Positions 27,656 through 37,172 of a stretch of 53,256 nucleotides of DNA are shown here, piece by piece. The translations under genes were made by a program, and so were the position numbers. Source of the DNA: Gilliamella sp. Choc5-1. Lineage in GTDB: Bacteria; Pseudomonadota; Gammaproteobacteria; Enterobacterales; Orbaceae. Position 1 is the stretch's first letter. Every line of letters starts with the position of its first letter. The stretch covers positions 1 through 53,256 of the forward strand of contig NZ_LZHH01000029.1 of NCBI RefSeq assembly GCF_001690595.1, given 5' to 3'. Below the pieces are notes generated by a model. That model did no database searches, was not told the DNA's origin, and saw only the letters and a program-made list of their open reading frames with translations.

Positions 27656-30382
27656 TTAATTAACAGCACCATGACAATGTTTATATTTTTTACCTGAACC
27701 ACAATGACATGGATCATTACGTCCTACTTTGGCCTGTGCACGTACCATTGGTTGTGATGTGCCTGCTAGTTGGGATTGCTCACCACTTATATCAGCTAGT
27801 GATTCGTGATTAGCTTGTTGTTTAGCCATTAATTTTTCCATTTCGGCAAGACGTTGGCGTTCGGCTTCGTCTACTTCTTCTTGTGAGCGAATTTGTACAC
27901 GGCTTAAAATACCAATAACATCATATTTTAACGATTCTAACATGCTAGCAAACATATTAAATGACTCTCGTTTATATTCTTGTTTTGGATCTTTTTGCGC
28001 ATAACCACGTAAATGGATGCCTTGGCGTAAGTAATCCATCGAGGCTAAATGCTCTTTCCAAAGTGTATCAAGGGTTTGTAGCATGACGCTTTTTTCAAAA
28101 TGTCTAAATGCTTCAGCACCTGCGATGTTTTCCTTTTCTAGATATCTGTCTTGCGCCATTTGTAAGATACGTTCACGCAAGGTTTCTTCATGTAGATTTT
28201 GTTCTTCATCTAGCCATTTTGCTATAGGTAAATCTAAGTCAAAGTCTGTTTTTAGTGCCGATTCAAGCCTCGGAATGTCCCACATTTCCTCTATCGATTG
28301 TGGTGGAATGTATTGGTCGATTAGGGTGTTAAATACATCACCACGGATTGAGTCTATGGTGTCTTTTATGTCGTTATTATCAAGTAAGCCGTTTCGTTCA
28401 CGATAGATAACTTTACGTTGATCGTTGGCAACATCGTCATATTCTAGAAGTTGTTTACGAATATCAAAATTACGACTTTCGACTTTCTTTTGTGCGTTGG
28501 CTATGGCTTTGGTTACCCATGGGTGTTCAATGGCTTCGCCTTCTTTCATGCCTAGTTTGCGCATCATGCCTCCAATGCGGTCTGATGCAAAGATTCGCAT
28601 TAATGGATCTTCAAGCGATAGGTAAAAACGTGAGGCTCCCGGATCACCTTGACGGCCGGCACGACCACGCAACTGATTGTCGATACGACGTGATTCATGA
28701 CGCTCAGTACCTAAAATATACAGCCCTCCTAACGCAATCACTTCTTCGTGTTTTGTTTGCCAAGCTTGTTTGGCTTTTTCAATGTCTTCTGGCGTTGGGT
28801 TTTCTATTTTGGCTATTTCGCTTTGCCAATTTCCACCAAGCATAATATCGGTACCACGCCCCGCCATATTGGTGGCAATGGTCACTGCGCCTTTGCTACC
28901 GGCATTAGCAATAATTTCAGCTTCTTGAGCGTGGAATTTGGCATTTAAAACATTGTGTTTAATACCCGCTTTTTTAAATGCTTGTGAAACAAGCTCTGAT
29001 TTTTCGATTGATGCTGTTCCAACTAAAACAGGTTGTCCGCGTTTTACACATTCTTGTACATCAGCCACAATTGCGTTTATCTTTTCTTTTTCAGTCATAT
29101 AGACAAGATCGGATTGATCTTTTCGTTGCATTGGGCGATTGGTTGGGATAACAATGGTATCTAAACCATAAATTTGATTAAATTCAAATGCTTCAGTATC
29201 TGCCGTACCAGTCATTCCAGCAAGTTTTTCGTATAAGCGGAAATAGTTTTGGAAAGTGATTGAAGCCAGTGTTTGGTTTTCGTTTTGGATTTTAACGTGC
29301 TCTTTGGCTTCAACCGCTTGGTGTAAGCCATCAGACCAACGACGGCCATCCATGGTACGACCTGTATGTTCGTCAACGATGATGATTTCATTGTCTTTAA
29401 CAATGTAATCAACGTCGCGGTGGAATAGGTGATGGGCGCGTAAAGCAGCATTAACATGATGCATTAATACGATGTTGCTTGGTGCGTAAAGTGATTCTTC
29501 ACCTTTCATGATGCCTTGTTTTATGAGCAATTCTTCAACTTTAATTAATCCACGCTCGGTTAAGTTAACTTGGCGAGATTTTTCATCAATCGAAAAGTCT
29601 CCATCGCCTTGGAATTGTTCAGAATCTTCTTTTTCTTGTCGAACTAGGTGTGGAATTATTTTGTCGACACTAATGTATTTGTCTGAGCTGTCTTCTGCTT
29701 GTCCTGAAATAATCAGGGGCGTTCTGGCTTCGTCAATAAGGATTGAGTCAACTTCATCGACTAAAGCGTAATGCAGTGGGCGCTGTACGCGTGATTCTTT
29801 GTTAAATACCATGTTATCACGCAGATAATCAAAGCCATATTCATTGTTGGTACCATAGGTGATATCAGCATTGTAGGCATCACGTTTTTCGTGTGGCGGC
29901 ATGTTTGGTAGGTTGATGCCAACGGTTAACCCTAAAAATTCAAATAATGGGCGGTTATTTTCAGCATCACGCTGTGCTAAATAGTCATTGACGGTAATGA
30001 CATGTACCCCTTTGCCTGTTAAAGCATTTAAATAAGCAGGTAGTGTTGCTGTTAAAGTTTTACCTTCACCAGTGCGCATTTCGGCAATGCAACGTTCGTT
30101 TAATACCATACCGCCAATTAACTGTACATCAAAATGACGCATACCAAACACACGTTTGCTTGCTTCACGCACTACGGCAAAAGCTTCTTCTAAAAGATCG
30201 TCTAATTGGGTTCCAGTGGCAAGTTTTTCCTTAAATTCTATGGTTTTGGCTTTAAGCTCGGCATCTGATAATGCTTCCATTGCAGGTTCAAGGGCATTGA
30301 TTCTTTCTACTCGTTTACGCATGTTTTTTAATACACGCTCATTACGGCTACCAAATACTTTTGTTAATAATTTTAATAACAT
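27656..30382 (-). CDS. secA: SecA, protein-translocation motor ATPase
   Basis: 908 residues, close to the 901 of E. coli. It starts [19 protein letters not shown]. Walker A is in [17 protein letters not shown] (about 103-110), Walker B is [16 protein letters not shown], and helicase motifs include GTASIEKSE and [12 protein letters not shown]. The C-terminal zinc site is CxCx8CH at 892-904, which binds SecB and phospholipid. It drives secretory precursors through SecYEG. The ATG at 30382 has AAGAGAA upstream and matches the E. coli N-terminus, so a longer in-frame TTG start at 30403 is rejected. It lies 77 bp after secM. Confidence 0.98.
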   Translation of the reverse strand: MLLKLLTKVFGSRNERVLKNMRKRVERINALEPAMEALSDAELKAKTIEFKEKLATGTQLDDLLEEAFAVVREASKRVFGMRHFDVQLIGGMVLNERCIAEMRTGEGKTLTATLPAYLNALTGKGVHVITVNDYLAQRDAENNRPLFEFLGLTVGINLPNMPPHEKRDAYNADITYGTNNEYGFDYLRDNMVFNKESRVQRPLHYALVDEVDSILIDEARTPLIISGQAEDSSDKYISVDKIIPHLVRQEKEDSEQFQGDGDFSIDEKSRQVNLTERGLIKVEELLIKQGIMKGEESLYAPSNIVLMHHVNAALRAHHLFHRDVDYIVKDNEIIIVDEHTGRTMDGRRWSDGLHQAVEAKEHVKIQNENQTLASITFQNYFRLYEKLAGMTGTADTEAFEFNQIYGLDTIVIPTNRPMQRKDQSDLVYMTEKEKINAIVADVQECVKRGQPVLVGTASIEKSELVSQAFKKAGIKHNVLNAKFHAQEAEIIANAGSKGAVTIATNMAGRGTDIMLGGNWQSEIAKIENPTPEDIEKAKQAWQTKHEEVIALGGLYILGTERHESRRIDNQLRGRAGRQGDPGASRFYLSLEDPLMRIFASDRIGGMMRKLGMKEGEAIEHPWVTKAIANAQKKVESRNFDIRKQLLEYDDVANDQRKVIYRERNGLLDNNDIKDTIDSIRGDVFNTLIDQYIPPQSIEEMWDIPRLESALKTDFDLDLPIAKWLDEEQNLHEETLRERILQMAQDRYLEKENIAGAEAFRHFEKSVMLQTLDTLWKEHLASMDYLRQGIHLRGYAQKDPKQEYKRESFNMFASMLESLKYDVIGILSRVQIRSQEEVDEAERQRLAEMEKLMAKQQANHESLADISGEQSQLAGTSQPMVRAQAKVGRNDPCHCGSGKKYKHCHGAVN

Positions 30383-30389
30383 AACTGTT

Positions 30390-30466
30390 CTCTTATTTTT
30401 CAATACGGATTTTAAGGCATTTGCCTTGTATAAAAATTAGTTTTATTTGAGTGTAAATTCTAAGAG
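30390..30466 (-). promoter_or_regulatory. secM-secA intergenic RNA switch (predicted)
   Basis: On the mRNA (minus strand), CTCUUA at the secM stop region (30466-30461) is an exact complement of UAAGAG in the secA Shine-Dalgarno (30395-30390). Between them lies a small hairpin, AAGGCAAATGCCTT (30427-30414). This reproduces the logic known in E. coli: a stem hides the secA ribosome-binding site unless a ribosome stalled on secM keeps it open. The base pairing is seen in the sequence; the regulation is inferred from E. coli. The core pairing is only 6 bp. Confidence 0.6.
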
Positions 30467-30804
30467 GTAGTCTTTGGCCCAGCTCGTATGCCGTTATAAG
30501 GGGATAGTCGGATCGCCTTGCTAGGGGAAAGATCATCATAATTAGGCGTTATTAAAAATGCTACAGTATGCTGTTTTTTGGAAGATGATAGCGTTTGTGA
30601 CGTTCTTTTTGTTGTTTCTTGGTGATCTTGTTCAAAAGATGCAATGGCACTAATTCCACTATGCGAAACGTCAGATTCCGATGGAAGCGCTTCGTTTTGA
30701 CATAAACCAAATCCAGCAGCAATCACACCTAATAATAAGTGCGATAAAGCGGTTTTGATAATCAACCGTTTGCTGAGTTTTTGCCAGTAGTTAATGACGA
30801 TCAT
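30460..30804 (-). CDS. secM: SecM secretion-monitor arrest peptide (divergent)
   Basis: 114 residues, versus 170 in E. coli. An N-terminal signal sequence, KRLIIKTALSHLLLGVIAAGFGL, matches the E. coli SecM 'PHLLLGMVAASLGL' stretch in pattern. A low-complexity middle follows, and the extreme C-terminus is NGIRAGPKTTS. The GIRAGP motif, the core of the ribosome-arrest sequence, is intact and ends 4 residues before the stop, as in E. coli. The upstream arrest residues FxxxxWI are not kept: Arg-Leu occupies the Trp-Ile position. It lies directly before secA. SecM translation pauses until its signal is pulled by SecA, exposing the secA start. Identification rests on motif, signal sequence, length class and position together. 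Confidence 0.88.
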   Translation of the reverse strand: MIVINYWQKLSKRLIIKTALSHLLLGVIAAGFGLCQNEALPSESDVSHSGISAIASFEQDHQETTKRTSQTLSSSKKQHTVAFLITPNYDDLSPSKAIRLSPYNGIRAGPKTTS

Positions 30805-30900
30805 AATCCGTGCATTTTAGCATTTTTTAGCAAAAGAAAAAACCCTTATTACAAAGGGAATAATGTGATAAAAGGAATTTTAATAAGATGATAGGTTTAT

Positions 30901-30939
30901 AAAAACTCGCTTTTTTTCGGTAGTAATAAGCGAGTTTTT
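30901..30939. terminator. Bidirectional hairpin terminator after the multicopper oxidase
   Basis: A 12-bp stem (AAAAACTCGCTT at 30901-30912 with AAGCGAGTTTTT at 30928-30939) with a 15-nt loop. Both arms end in A/T runs, so it works as an intrinsic terminator on either strand. It sits about 70 bp past the oxidase stop and upstream of secM, separating the two units. Confidence 0.88.
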
Positions 30940-31008
30940 GTTAATTTATCTTCCTTAATCCAACCATACGAAAAAATTGAATTAAGGAAAGAAATATAAA
31001 GAAGGAGG

Positions 31009-32553
31009 CTATTCCACCATTAATTGCCCCATCATGCCAGTTGTTTCATGTTCAATAATATGACAGTGATACATGCGAAGCCCAGGAAGGTTTTGCTGTA
31101 TTTTGATGGTGAGTTTTTCGTGTGGTCGCAAATTAATGGTGTCTTTTAAGGCTATGTACTCAGGCTGAGTTTTTTTACCATTTAATTCGTGCGATTGTAC
31201 AATAAATTGTGCTCCATGGATGTGGAAGTTGTGATCCATATGGGAGTTGTTGAATATTGTCCATTCTTCAATATCATGAATTTTGCTTTTTAGATCAATT
31301 CGCGACATGTCATGACGTTTACCATTAATTAAAAATAACACACCCCCGCGTGGCTCTTTCATGTCCATTACTTCGGTATATTCCAGTAATTTATGGGCGA
31401 CAGCAGGCCCCATGTTAGGTAGGTGGTTTAGTGTGTTTGGTAAGGTAATTGGTTCAGATTTAGTGAGTGTTAACTCGCCCAGTATTATATCTTGTTCTGG
31501 TGGTACATTGCCCATTTTATTGCGATCGTATCCGATTGATTGTAAATAGACGGTACTAGTTTGTTTTGGCATTATGATTAATTCAGCACGTTCAGCTGGG
31601 GTTAATAATAAGGGTTTAGTAAGCAAATAAGGTTTAGCTAATAATCCGCCATCAGTGCCAACTAAATAGACGTCACAGTTAGGGATAGAAAGATTAAGAT
31701 ATCGACCTGAACATGAATTCCATACTCGGATTCGTGTGGCCGAGTCTATTTTGATTTTTGGGCGGTAACAGCCATTTATCAATACAAATTGGCCTTCACG
31801 TCCATTCATCCAATCAAGCATTGAGTTATCAGCAATTTGGCCTTTATCAGTTAATTTCAAGTCTGAAAAGAACCAATGTTGTTCAGGGAGTGATGCTAGT
31901 GGATCGTGTTTGCTGCGAACAATAAATGTACCTGCTAAACCGCGATAAACTTGTTCGGCTACTGTATTGTGTCCGTGAGGATGGTACCAATAAGTGCCAG
32001 CAGTGCCTTTAGGAATGGTAAATTCATAAGTTCGACTGCCTCCTGCTGGAATTTCGTTTTGTGGATTGCCGTCTTGATCAGATGGAATGAGCAATCCGTG
32101 CCAATGAACCGTCGTTGGTTGAGTAAGTTCATTTTTTACAGTGATTTTGACATGGTCTTCTTCAAATACTTCGATTTTAGGGCCGGGTATCATTCCATTA
32201 TAGGTCCAAAATTCTGTGGTTAAATCTGGCGTTAAGGTAATTTTGGTTGATTTTAGATGTAATGTTGCTTCAAAAACACCTTCTTGGTTACTTTCATTTT
32301 TTAAGTTAGCCAAAGTTGGTAAATTCATTCCTTGTGGTAGTGCTGAAGTTGATAAAAGTTTTTGCGGCATTTGATTGTGATTCATGTCCATATTCATGTG
32401 TTGGTGCATATTATCCCCCTTTTGACATTCATCAGAATGAGTATCACACATTGTGTCATGCATATTATTGTGCCCCATTTGGGCTATAGCTTTAGTTGCG
32501 ACTAATCCACCGATAGCTGTGGTAATATTTATCAAAAAATTTCGACGTTTCAT
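31009..32553 (-). CDS. cueO: CueO-like multicopper oxidase, Tat-exported
   Basis: 514 residues. The twin-arginine leader MKRRNFLINITTAIGG ends near ATKAIAQ. Three cupredoxin domains are inferred. All copper ligands are visible: HWHG at 150-153, WYHPHGH, the HNFHIHG motif, and YHCHIIEHE with Cys497 and axial Met507. It oxidises Cu(I) in the periplasm for copper tolerance. Unusually, a Met/His-rich segment lies right after the signal peptide (about 26-62, with repeats such as MHQHMNMDMNHN), whereas E. coli CueO has its Met-rich helix much later. The start is set at 32553 because GAGGAA precedes it. The gene upstream (32675-33052) is probably co-transcribed. Confidence 0.93.
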   Translation of the reverse strand: MKRRNFLINITTAIGGLVATKAIAQMGHNNMHDTMCDTHSDECQKGDNMHQHMNMDMNHNQMPQKLLSTSALPQGMNLPTLANLKNESNQEGVFEATLHLKSTKITLTPDLTTEFWTYNGMIPGPKIEVFEEDHVKITVKNELTQPTTVHWHGLLIPSDQDGNPQNEIPAGGSRTYEFTIPKGTAGTYWYHPHGHNTVAEQVYRGLAGTFIVRSKHDPLASLPEQHWFFSDLKLTDKGQIADNSMLDWMNGREGQFVLINGCYRPKIKIDSATRIRVWNSCSGRYLNLSIPNCDVYLVGTDGGLLAKPYLLTKPLLLTPAERAELIIMPKQTSTVYLQSIGYDRNKMGNVPPEQDIILGELTLTKSEPITLPNTLNHLPNMGPAVAHKLLEYTEVMDMKEPRGGVLFLINGKRHDMSRIDLKSKIHDIEEWTIFNNSHMDHNFHIHGAQFIVQSHELNGKKTQPEYIALKDTINLRPHEKLTIKIQQNLPGLRMYHCHIIEHETTGMMGQLMVE

Positions 32554-32674
32554 GATGTTCCTCAAAAATAGTTAAGTTTAACAATAACCTGCTGGTTATA
32601 CTGATAAAACAAATATCAATATAATTCAGTTATTACGTGTTGTGTTACTTACTGCTTTTATTTACATAAATCAA

Positions 32675-33052
32675 TTAAACAGCTTGCGGCGGTCTTAACT
32701 CTGGAATAAATTCGTTATATTGTAGAATAGGCTTAATGGGCAGATATCGTTCACTGCTAGACGAAATATAAAGTTTTATAGGAAAATTAGAAGCTAAAAT
32801 ATTGTAATTTAAACACTGATGAAATAAAGCACAAGCTGACATAACTGGTTTTTTTGGTAAAATCAAAACTTGCTTTTGAGAAATAGGTTCGTGTTTAGTT
32901 GTTAATTCAAATGCGGAATGAGCAGAATGACAAGTTAAAGCTGGTGATAATAATAAGTTAGATAAATGCCATGAAGAATAACTAAACAAAAATAGTATTG
33001 ATGCTAATACAATTATTTGGCAAATTGGTTTATTTTGGGGTGTTATAGGCAT
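32675..33052 (-). CDS. Small membrane protein upstream of cueO (DUF2946-like, tentative)
   Basis: 125 residues. A single N-terminal hydrophobic segment (about 11-25, [18 protein letters not shown]) is followed by an exported part with Cys/His residues (LTCHSAHSAFE, SACALFHQCL) and the ending IPELRPPQAV. The architecture resembles DUF2946 proteins: one membrane segment, His/Cys motifs, and a short Arg/Pro-rich tail found beside copper-handling genes. This is architecture only, not a firm match. It lies 121 bp before the oxidase on the same strand, so a role in periplasmic copper handling is plausible. Confidence 0.55.
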   Translation of the reverse strand: MPITPQNKPICQIIVLASILFLFSYSSWHLSNLLLSPALTCHSAHSAFELTTKHEPISQKQVLILPKKPVMSACALFHQCLNYNILASNFPIKLYISSSSERYLPIKPILQYNEFIPELRPPQAV

Positions 33053-33271
33053 CTTGATATCTCGCTATTTTTTGTAAAATAAATAATAGCCCTACTTAAA
33101 GTTTAAATATCACCTTGATATAACTAGTTTAATTTAATTGTATTGATTTGTCGACTTGTCTATTAATATATTAAAAATACTAAAATTTTAAGTTAATGTG
33201 TAAAAAAATAAGATAATTATGACGTGTTCTGGTATGATATTTAACAATAATAATTGGCAAATAATATTGAT

Positions 33272-34336
33272 ATGAAGATTCTTTTTGGTGTTCAAGGAAC
33301 AGGAAATGGCCATGTCAGTCGTTGTAGAACTTTAGCTAAAGCATTAAAAAAAGCTGGAGCTGATGTTGATTATATTTTTAGTGGACGTGATCCTAAAGAC
33401 TATTTTGATATGCAAGTTTTTGGTGATTATAAGACTTATCGAGGTGTCACCTTTGCAACACTAAACGGTAAAATTAATTTTCGTAAAACCATACAACGAA
33501 TTCGCGCTTTCAGGCTGATTAAAGACGTGCGGGAACTCGATTTATCAAAGTATGATTGTATTATTAGTGATTTTGAGCCAGTCACTGCTTGGGCCGCACA
33601 TCATCAACACCGTGAATGTTTAGGAATAAGCAATCAAGCTGTATGTCAATATCTTAAGCCTAAAGAATATGGATTAGTCGCTAATGTCATTATGAAATAT
33701 TATGCACCAGTTACTAAACCAATTGGTCTACATTGGTTTCATTTTGGGCATAAGTTATTACCGCCAATGATTGATTCATTTCAAGCTGCACCAACAGAAG
33801 ATGGCAATATTGTGGTTTATTTACCCTTTGAAGGCTTGGATGAAATCACTGTGATGTTAAAACAATTTCAAAATCATCAATTTATTTGTTTTCACCCTGA
33901 TATAAAATTAGAATCACAACAAGGCAATATTCATTTTCAGCCCCTTGGTCGTGATAATTTCACCAAAGCGTTAGTGAGTTGCTCTGGCATTATTTCAAAT
34001 ACAGGTTTTGCATTGATATCTGAAGCATTAGCGCTAGGTAAAAAGATTCTTACTAAACCCGTTTCAGGTCAATTTGAGCAAATTTATAATGCTCAATGTT
34101 TACGATCTCTTGATATGGCAACAATTATGGAACATTTAAATTGTACCAAAGTTAAGTATTGGTTAGAGTTACCTTCGCCAAAGCCAATAATCTATCCTGA
34201 TGTTGCTACCGAACTAGCCAATTGGATCGTTGCAGGACAAAAAGAGTCGTTACTTTCTTTAAGTGAGCGACTTTGGAGTCAAACTATTTTTCCTGAAAAT
34301 GTTAATCAGCAAATAAAATCTTTAGGGTATGTGTAA
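33272..34336 (+). CDS. MJ1255-type glycosyltransferase (GT-B fold)
   Basis: 354 residues from ATG 33272. It starts MKILFGVQGTGNGHVSRC, a Gly-rich loop plus His typical of the conserved MJ1255/VC2487 family, related to UDP-glycosyltransferases and MurG. The C-terminal half carries the nucleotide-sugar-binding type motif GIISNTGFALISEALALGKK, then GQFEQIYNA (family 'G..eQ..NA'). Donor and acceptor are unknown. The start was moved to the second Met because the family begins there; no strong RBS is visible. It is followed 10 bp later by folA and is likely co-transcribed. Confidence 0.82.
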   Translation: MKILFGVQGTGNGHVSRCRTLAKALKKAGADVDYIFSGRDPKDYFDMQVFGDYKTYRGVTFATLNGKINFRKTIQRIRAFRLIKDVRELDLSKYDCIISDFEPVTAWAAHHQHRECLGISNQAVCQYLKPKEYGLVANVIMKYYAPVTKPIGLHWFHFGHKLLPPMIDSFQAAPTEDGNIVVYLPFEGLDEITVMLKQFQNHQFICFHPDIKLESQQGNIHFQPLGRDNFTKALVSCSGIISNTGFALISEALALGKKILTKPVSGQFEQIYNAQCLRSLDMATIMEHLNCTKVKYWLELPSPKPIIYPDVATELANWIVAGQKESLLSLSERLWSQTIFPENVNQQIKSLGYV

Positions 34337-34346
34337 AGGATTGAAT

Positions 34347-34850
34347 ATGATATTAAGTATTATTGTAGCCATGGCTAATAATCGTGTAATTGGCTTAAAT
34401 AATCAAATGCCTTGGCATTTACCTGCAGATTTGGCATGGTTTAAAAAAAATACACTTAATAAACCTGTTATTATGGGAAGAAAGACATTTGAGTCTATTG
34501 GCCGTCCACTACCAAATCGTCATAATATTATTATTTCAAAGCAAGCACCAAGTGAACTTAATTCAATTCAAAATGTAAGTTGGGTTCAATCAATTGATGC
34601 CGCCATACTGTTAGCCCAAAAACAGAATGTTGATGAGGCATTTATTATTGGTGGTGGTAATATTTATCATCAAGCATTACCTTTAGTCGATCGGCTGTAT
34701 TTGACTCATATTGATGCTAAATTGCAGGGTGATACTTATTTCCCTGATTATTTACCTGAACAGTGGCAAGTTATTCATCAAGAAATCCATCAACCTGATG
34801 ATAAAAATCGTTATTTATGCCGATTTGAAATTTTAGAAAGAAAGTCATAA
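34347..34850 (+). CDS. folA: FolA, dihydrofolate reductase
   Basis: 167 residues, somewhat longer than the 159 of E. coli. Active-site signature NRVIGLNNQMPWHLPADLAWFK, with catalytic Asp28 (E. coli Asp27), then VIMGRKTFESIGRPLP and FIIGGGNIY for NADPH binding. It reduces dihydrofolate to tetrahydrofolate and is the trimethoprim target. The start at 34347 is fixed by AAAGGA at 34335-34340 overlapping the end of the preceding gene. It is convergent with relA, with a shared terminator between. Confidence 0.97.
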   Translation: MILSIIVAMANNRVIGLNNQMPWHLPADLAWFKKNTLNKPVIMGRKTFESIGRPLPNRHNIIISKQAPSELNSIQNVSWVQSIDAAILLAQKQNVDEAFIIGGGNIYHQALPLVDRLYLTHIDAKLQGDTYFPDYLPEQWQVIHQEIHQPDDKNRYLCRFEILERKS

Positions 34851-34870
34851 AGATTAAGTATTACCATTCA

Positions 34871-34899
34871 ATTGCCACTAATATTATAAAAGTGGCGAT
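34871..34899. terminator. Bidirectional terminator between folA and relA
   Basis: A 9-bp stem with one G-U pair (ATTGCCACT, 34871-34879, with AGTGGCGAT, 34891-34899) and an AT-rich 11-nt loop, followed by TTTC on the plus strand. It lies between the convergent folA and relA stops. Confidence 0.7.
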
Positions 34900-34910
34900 T
34901 TTCATGTTAG

Positions 34911-37169
34911 TTAGCCTTGAAAACGTTTTGCTTCAACAACATCGGGTAGTTGTTTGATTTTATTGAGTACTCGATTTAACGAGTCTTGGTCAAATATTTC
35001 CATATCGACATCGATTGTTGCTAGTTGTTGTTTCATATCTGAGCGACTAATTAGTCCTAGAACATTTACCTTTTCGTTAGCTAAAACAGTAGTAATATCT
35101 CGTAATAAACCACTTCGATCGTTTGCAACAATTTGCACGACCATGGTGTAGCTTGAAAGGGTATTATCACTCCAAACAGCCTGGGTAATACGTTCAGGCG
35201 CATGATTTTTAAGCTCTTGCAACTGTTCACAATCAGCACGATGAATTGAGATTCCTCGTCCTTGGGTAACAAATCCTACAATGGGATCACCAGGAATAGG
35301 GCGACAGCAATTTGCTATGGTGTACATTAAATTACCCACACCCTCAATAATAATTTCACTTCCTTTTTTATTATTAGTTTTATTGGTATTTTTAGTTTGT
35401 ATATTTGATTTTTGAGCAATTTGTTTTAATACAGCTTCGTCGGCTTCTTCAGCAGTGGGTTTATTAAATTGTGCATTGATGAAGTTAACTAATTGGTTAA
35501 TTCTTACATCACCACTACCAATACCAGCAAGCACTTCGTCAAATGAATGTGCGTTATATTTGTTGATTAGGATTTTTTCAACACTTTTTATACTAATATT
35601 TAAAGGTTCAAGCTCATGCTCTAAAATTTGTTGACCAGCAGCAATATTTTTATGTCGATCTTGTTTTTTAAACCAAGTTTGAATTTTAGCTCTGGCTCGG
35701 CTACTGTTAATAAATCCTGTGTTAGGATTTAGCCAATCACGGCTTGGGTTAGGATGTTTTTGAGTAATAACTTCGATTTGATCACCCATTTTTAAGCGGT
35801 AGGTAAATGGTACAATTCGTCCACTAACTTTTGCACCAATACAACGGTGTCCAACATCACTGTGAATATGGTAAGCAAAATCAAGCGGAGTTGAACCTGC
35901 TGGTAAGTCAACCACATCACCTTTAGGCGTAAATACATAAATTCGGTCATCAAAAATTTGACTACGGACCGCTTCTTGGATTTCGCCGCTTTCTGACATT
36001 TCTTGTTGCCATGTTAATAATTTACGCAGCCAAGAAATTCGCTGATCATAAGCGGTCATTTTATCCGTACTGCCTTCTTTATACTTCCAATGAGCGGCAA
36101 CGCCTAGTTCTGCATCGTTGTGCATTTGTTCAGTACGGATTTGAATTTCAATTGTTTTATCTTGTGGACCATAAACAACCGTATGAATTGATTGATAACC
36201 ATTCGGTTTAGGGTTGGCAACATAATCATCAAATTCTTTGGCGATATGTTTGTAATGACTGTGTACAATGCCTAATGCATTATAACAATCTTCGATACTA
36301 TCGCTGATAATACGCACAGCTCTAATATCATAGAGATCTTCGAACTTAAGATGTTTATGTTCCATTTTTCGCCATATACTATAAATATGTTTTGGGCGAC
36401 CATAAACTTCAGCACGAACGTGATCTTGGTTCATTAGATCTTGTAAATGATTAACAAATTGGTTGATATATAATTCACGATCTAATCGTTTTTCATGTAA
36501 TTTTTTAGCAATAAAATGATATTCATTAGGATGTAAATAGCGGAAGCAAAAATCCTCTAGCTCCCATTTTAATTGTCCTATGCCTAAGCGATTAGCTAAA
36601 GGTGCATAGATATTAAAACACTCTTTAGCCGCAAGCACTTGTTCTTCTTGCGGTGCATTGATTAAATTGCGCAAATAGGTAATGCGTTCTGCCAATTTTA
36701 TAATAACACTGCGAAAGTCATTTGCCATTGCCAGTAACATGCGGCGAATACTATCAATTTGTTCAGTGGTTGCACTGACGCTACGAATTGCGCGTAGTTG
36801 GCGAATTTCTTTCATTCTGACAATGCTTGAAATAATATGAGAAATTTCACGATCGAAATCTTCAGGAATATCTTCTCGACGAATTATTTTGCTATCAACA
36901 AAAGGAAGTAATAAAGCAGCACATAAGCTATTGATGTCCATATTAAGTGTTGCTAATATTTCAACCATTTCTATTGAGTTTTGAAAACAATAGACTTGCT
37001 CAGGTGCGCCTGCGCTACTTTCAAAACAAAAGTCCCAGATTTCTCTAAATTTTGTATAAGATGCGGGGTTAGTTAGTAATAACTCTTGTTTTGCCCATCG
37101 TTCAACATCAAACTGGGTAAGTGGATAATGTTCTTCGCTATGTTGGTGTGCGCCTCTAATCGATACCAT
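34911..37169 (-). CDS. relA: RelA, (p)ppGpp synthetase I
   Basis: 752 residues (E. coli 744). The N-terminal hydrolase-like domain lacks the His-Asp metal site: the region reads LLPFVDSKIIRRED, so it should be synthase-only. The synthetase domain has YGRPKHIYSIWRKM, the RelA-type EFDDYVANPKPNGYQSIHT and AELGVAAHWKYKEG. TGS follows (IYVFTPKGDVVDLPAGSTPLDFAY), then the Zn/CC region (NCCRPIPGDPIVGF) and a C-terminal ACT domain (LLRDITTVLANEKVNVLG). It makes (p)ppGpp on starved ribosomes. It starts 3 bp after the rlmD stop, as in the enteric rlmD-relA pair. Confidence 0.97.
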   Translation of the reverse strand: MVSIRGAHQHSEEHYPLTQFDVERWAKQELLLTNPASYTKFREIWDFCFESSAGAPEQVYCFQNSIEMVEILATLNMDINSLCAALLLPFVDSKIIRREDIPEDFDREISHIISSIVRMKEIRQLRAIRSVSATTEQIDSIRRMLLAMANDFRSVIIKLAERITYLRNLINAPQEEQVLAAKECFNIYAPLANRLGIGQLKWELEDFCFRYLHPNEYHFIAKKLHEKRLDRELYINQFVNHLQDLMNQDHVRAEVYGRPKHIYSIWRKMEHKHLKFEDLYDIRAVRIISDSIEDCYNALGIVHSHYKHIAKEFDDYVANPKPNGYQSIHTVVYGPQDKTIEIQIRTEQMHNDAELGVAAHWKYKEGSTDKMTAYDQRISWLRKLLTWQQEMSESGEIQEAVRSQIFDDRIYVFTPKGDVVDLPAGSTPLDFAYHIHSDVGHRCIGAKVSGRIVPFTYRLKMGDQIEVITQKHPNPSRDWLNPNTGFINSSRARAKIQTWFKKQDRHKNIAAGQQILEHELEPLNISIKSVEKILINKYNAHSFDEVLAGIGSGDVRINQLVNFINAQFNKPTAEEADEAVLKQIAQKSNIQTKNTNKTNNKKGSEIIIEGVGNLMYTIANCCRPIPGDPIVGFVTQGRGISIHRADCEQLQELKNHAPERITQAVWSDNTLSSYTMVVQIVANDRSGLLRDITTVLANEKVNVLGLISRSDMKQQLATIDVDMEIFDQDSLNRVLNKIKQLPDVVEAKRFQG

Positions 37170-37172
37170 AAC

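Noticed and set aside
33053-33271. CueR-type promoter between the copper genes and the glycosyltransferase
   Set aside because: No convincing MerR-family dyad with a 19-bp spacer could be seen; only AT-rich sequence.
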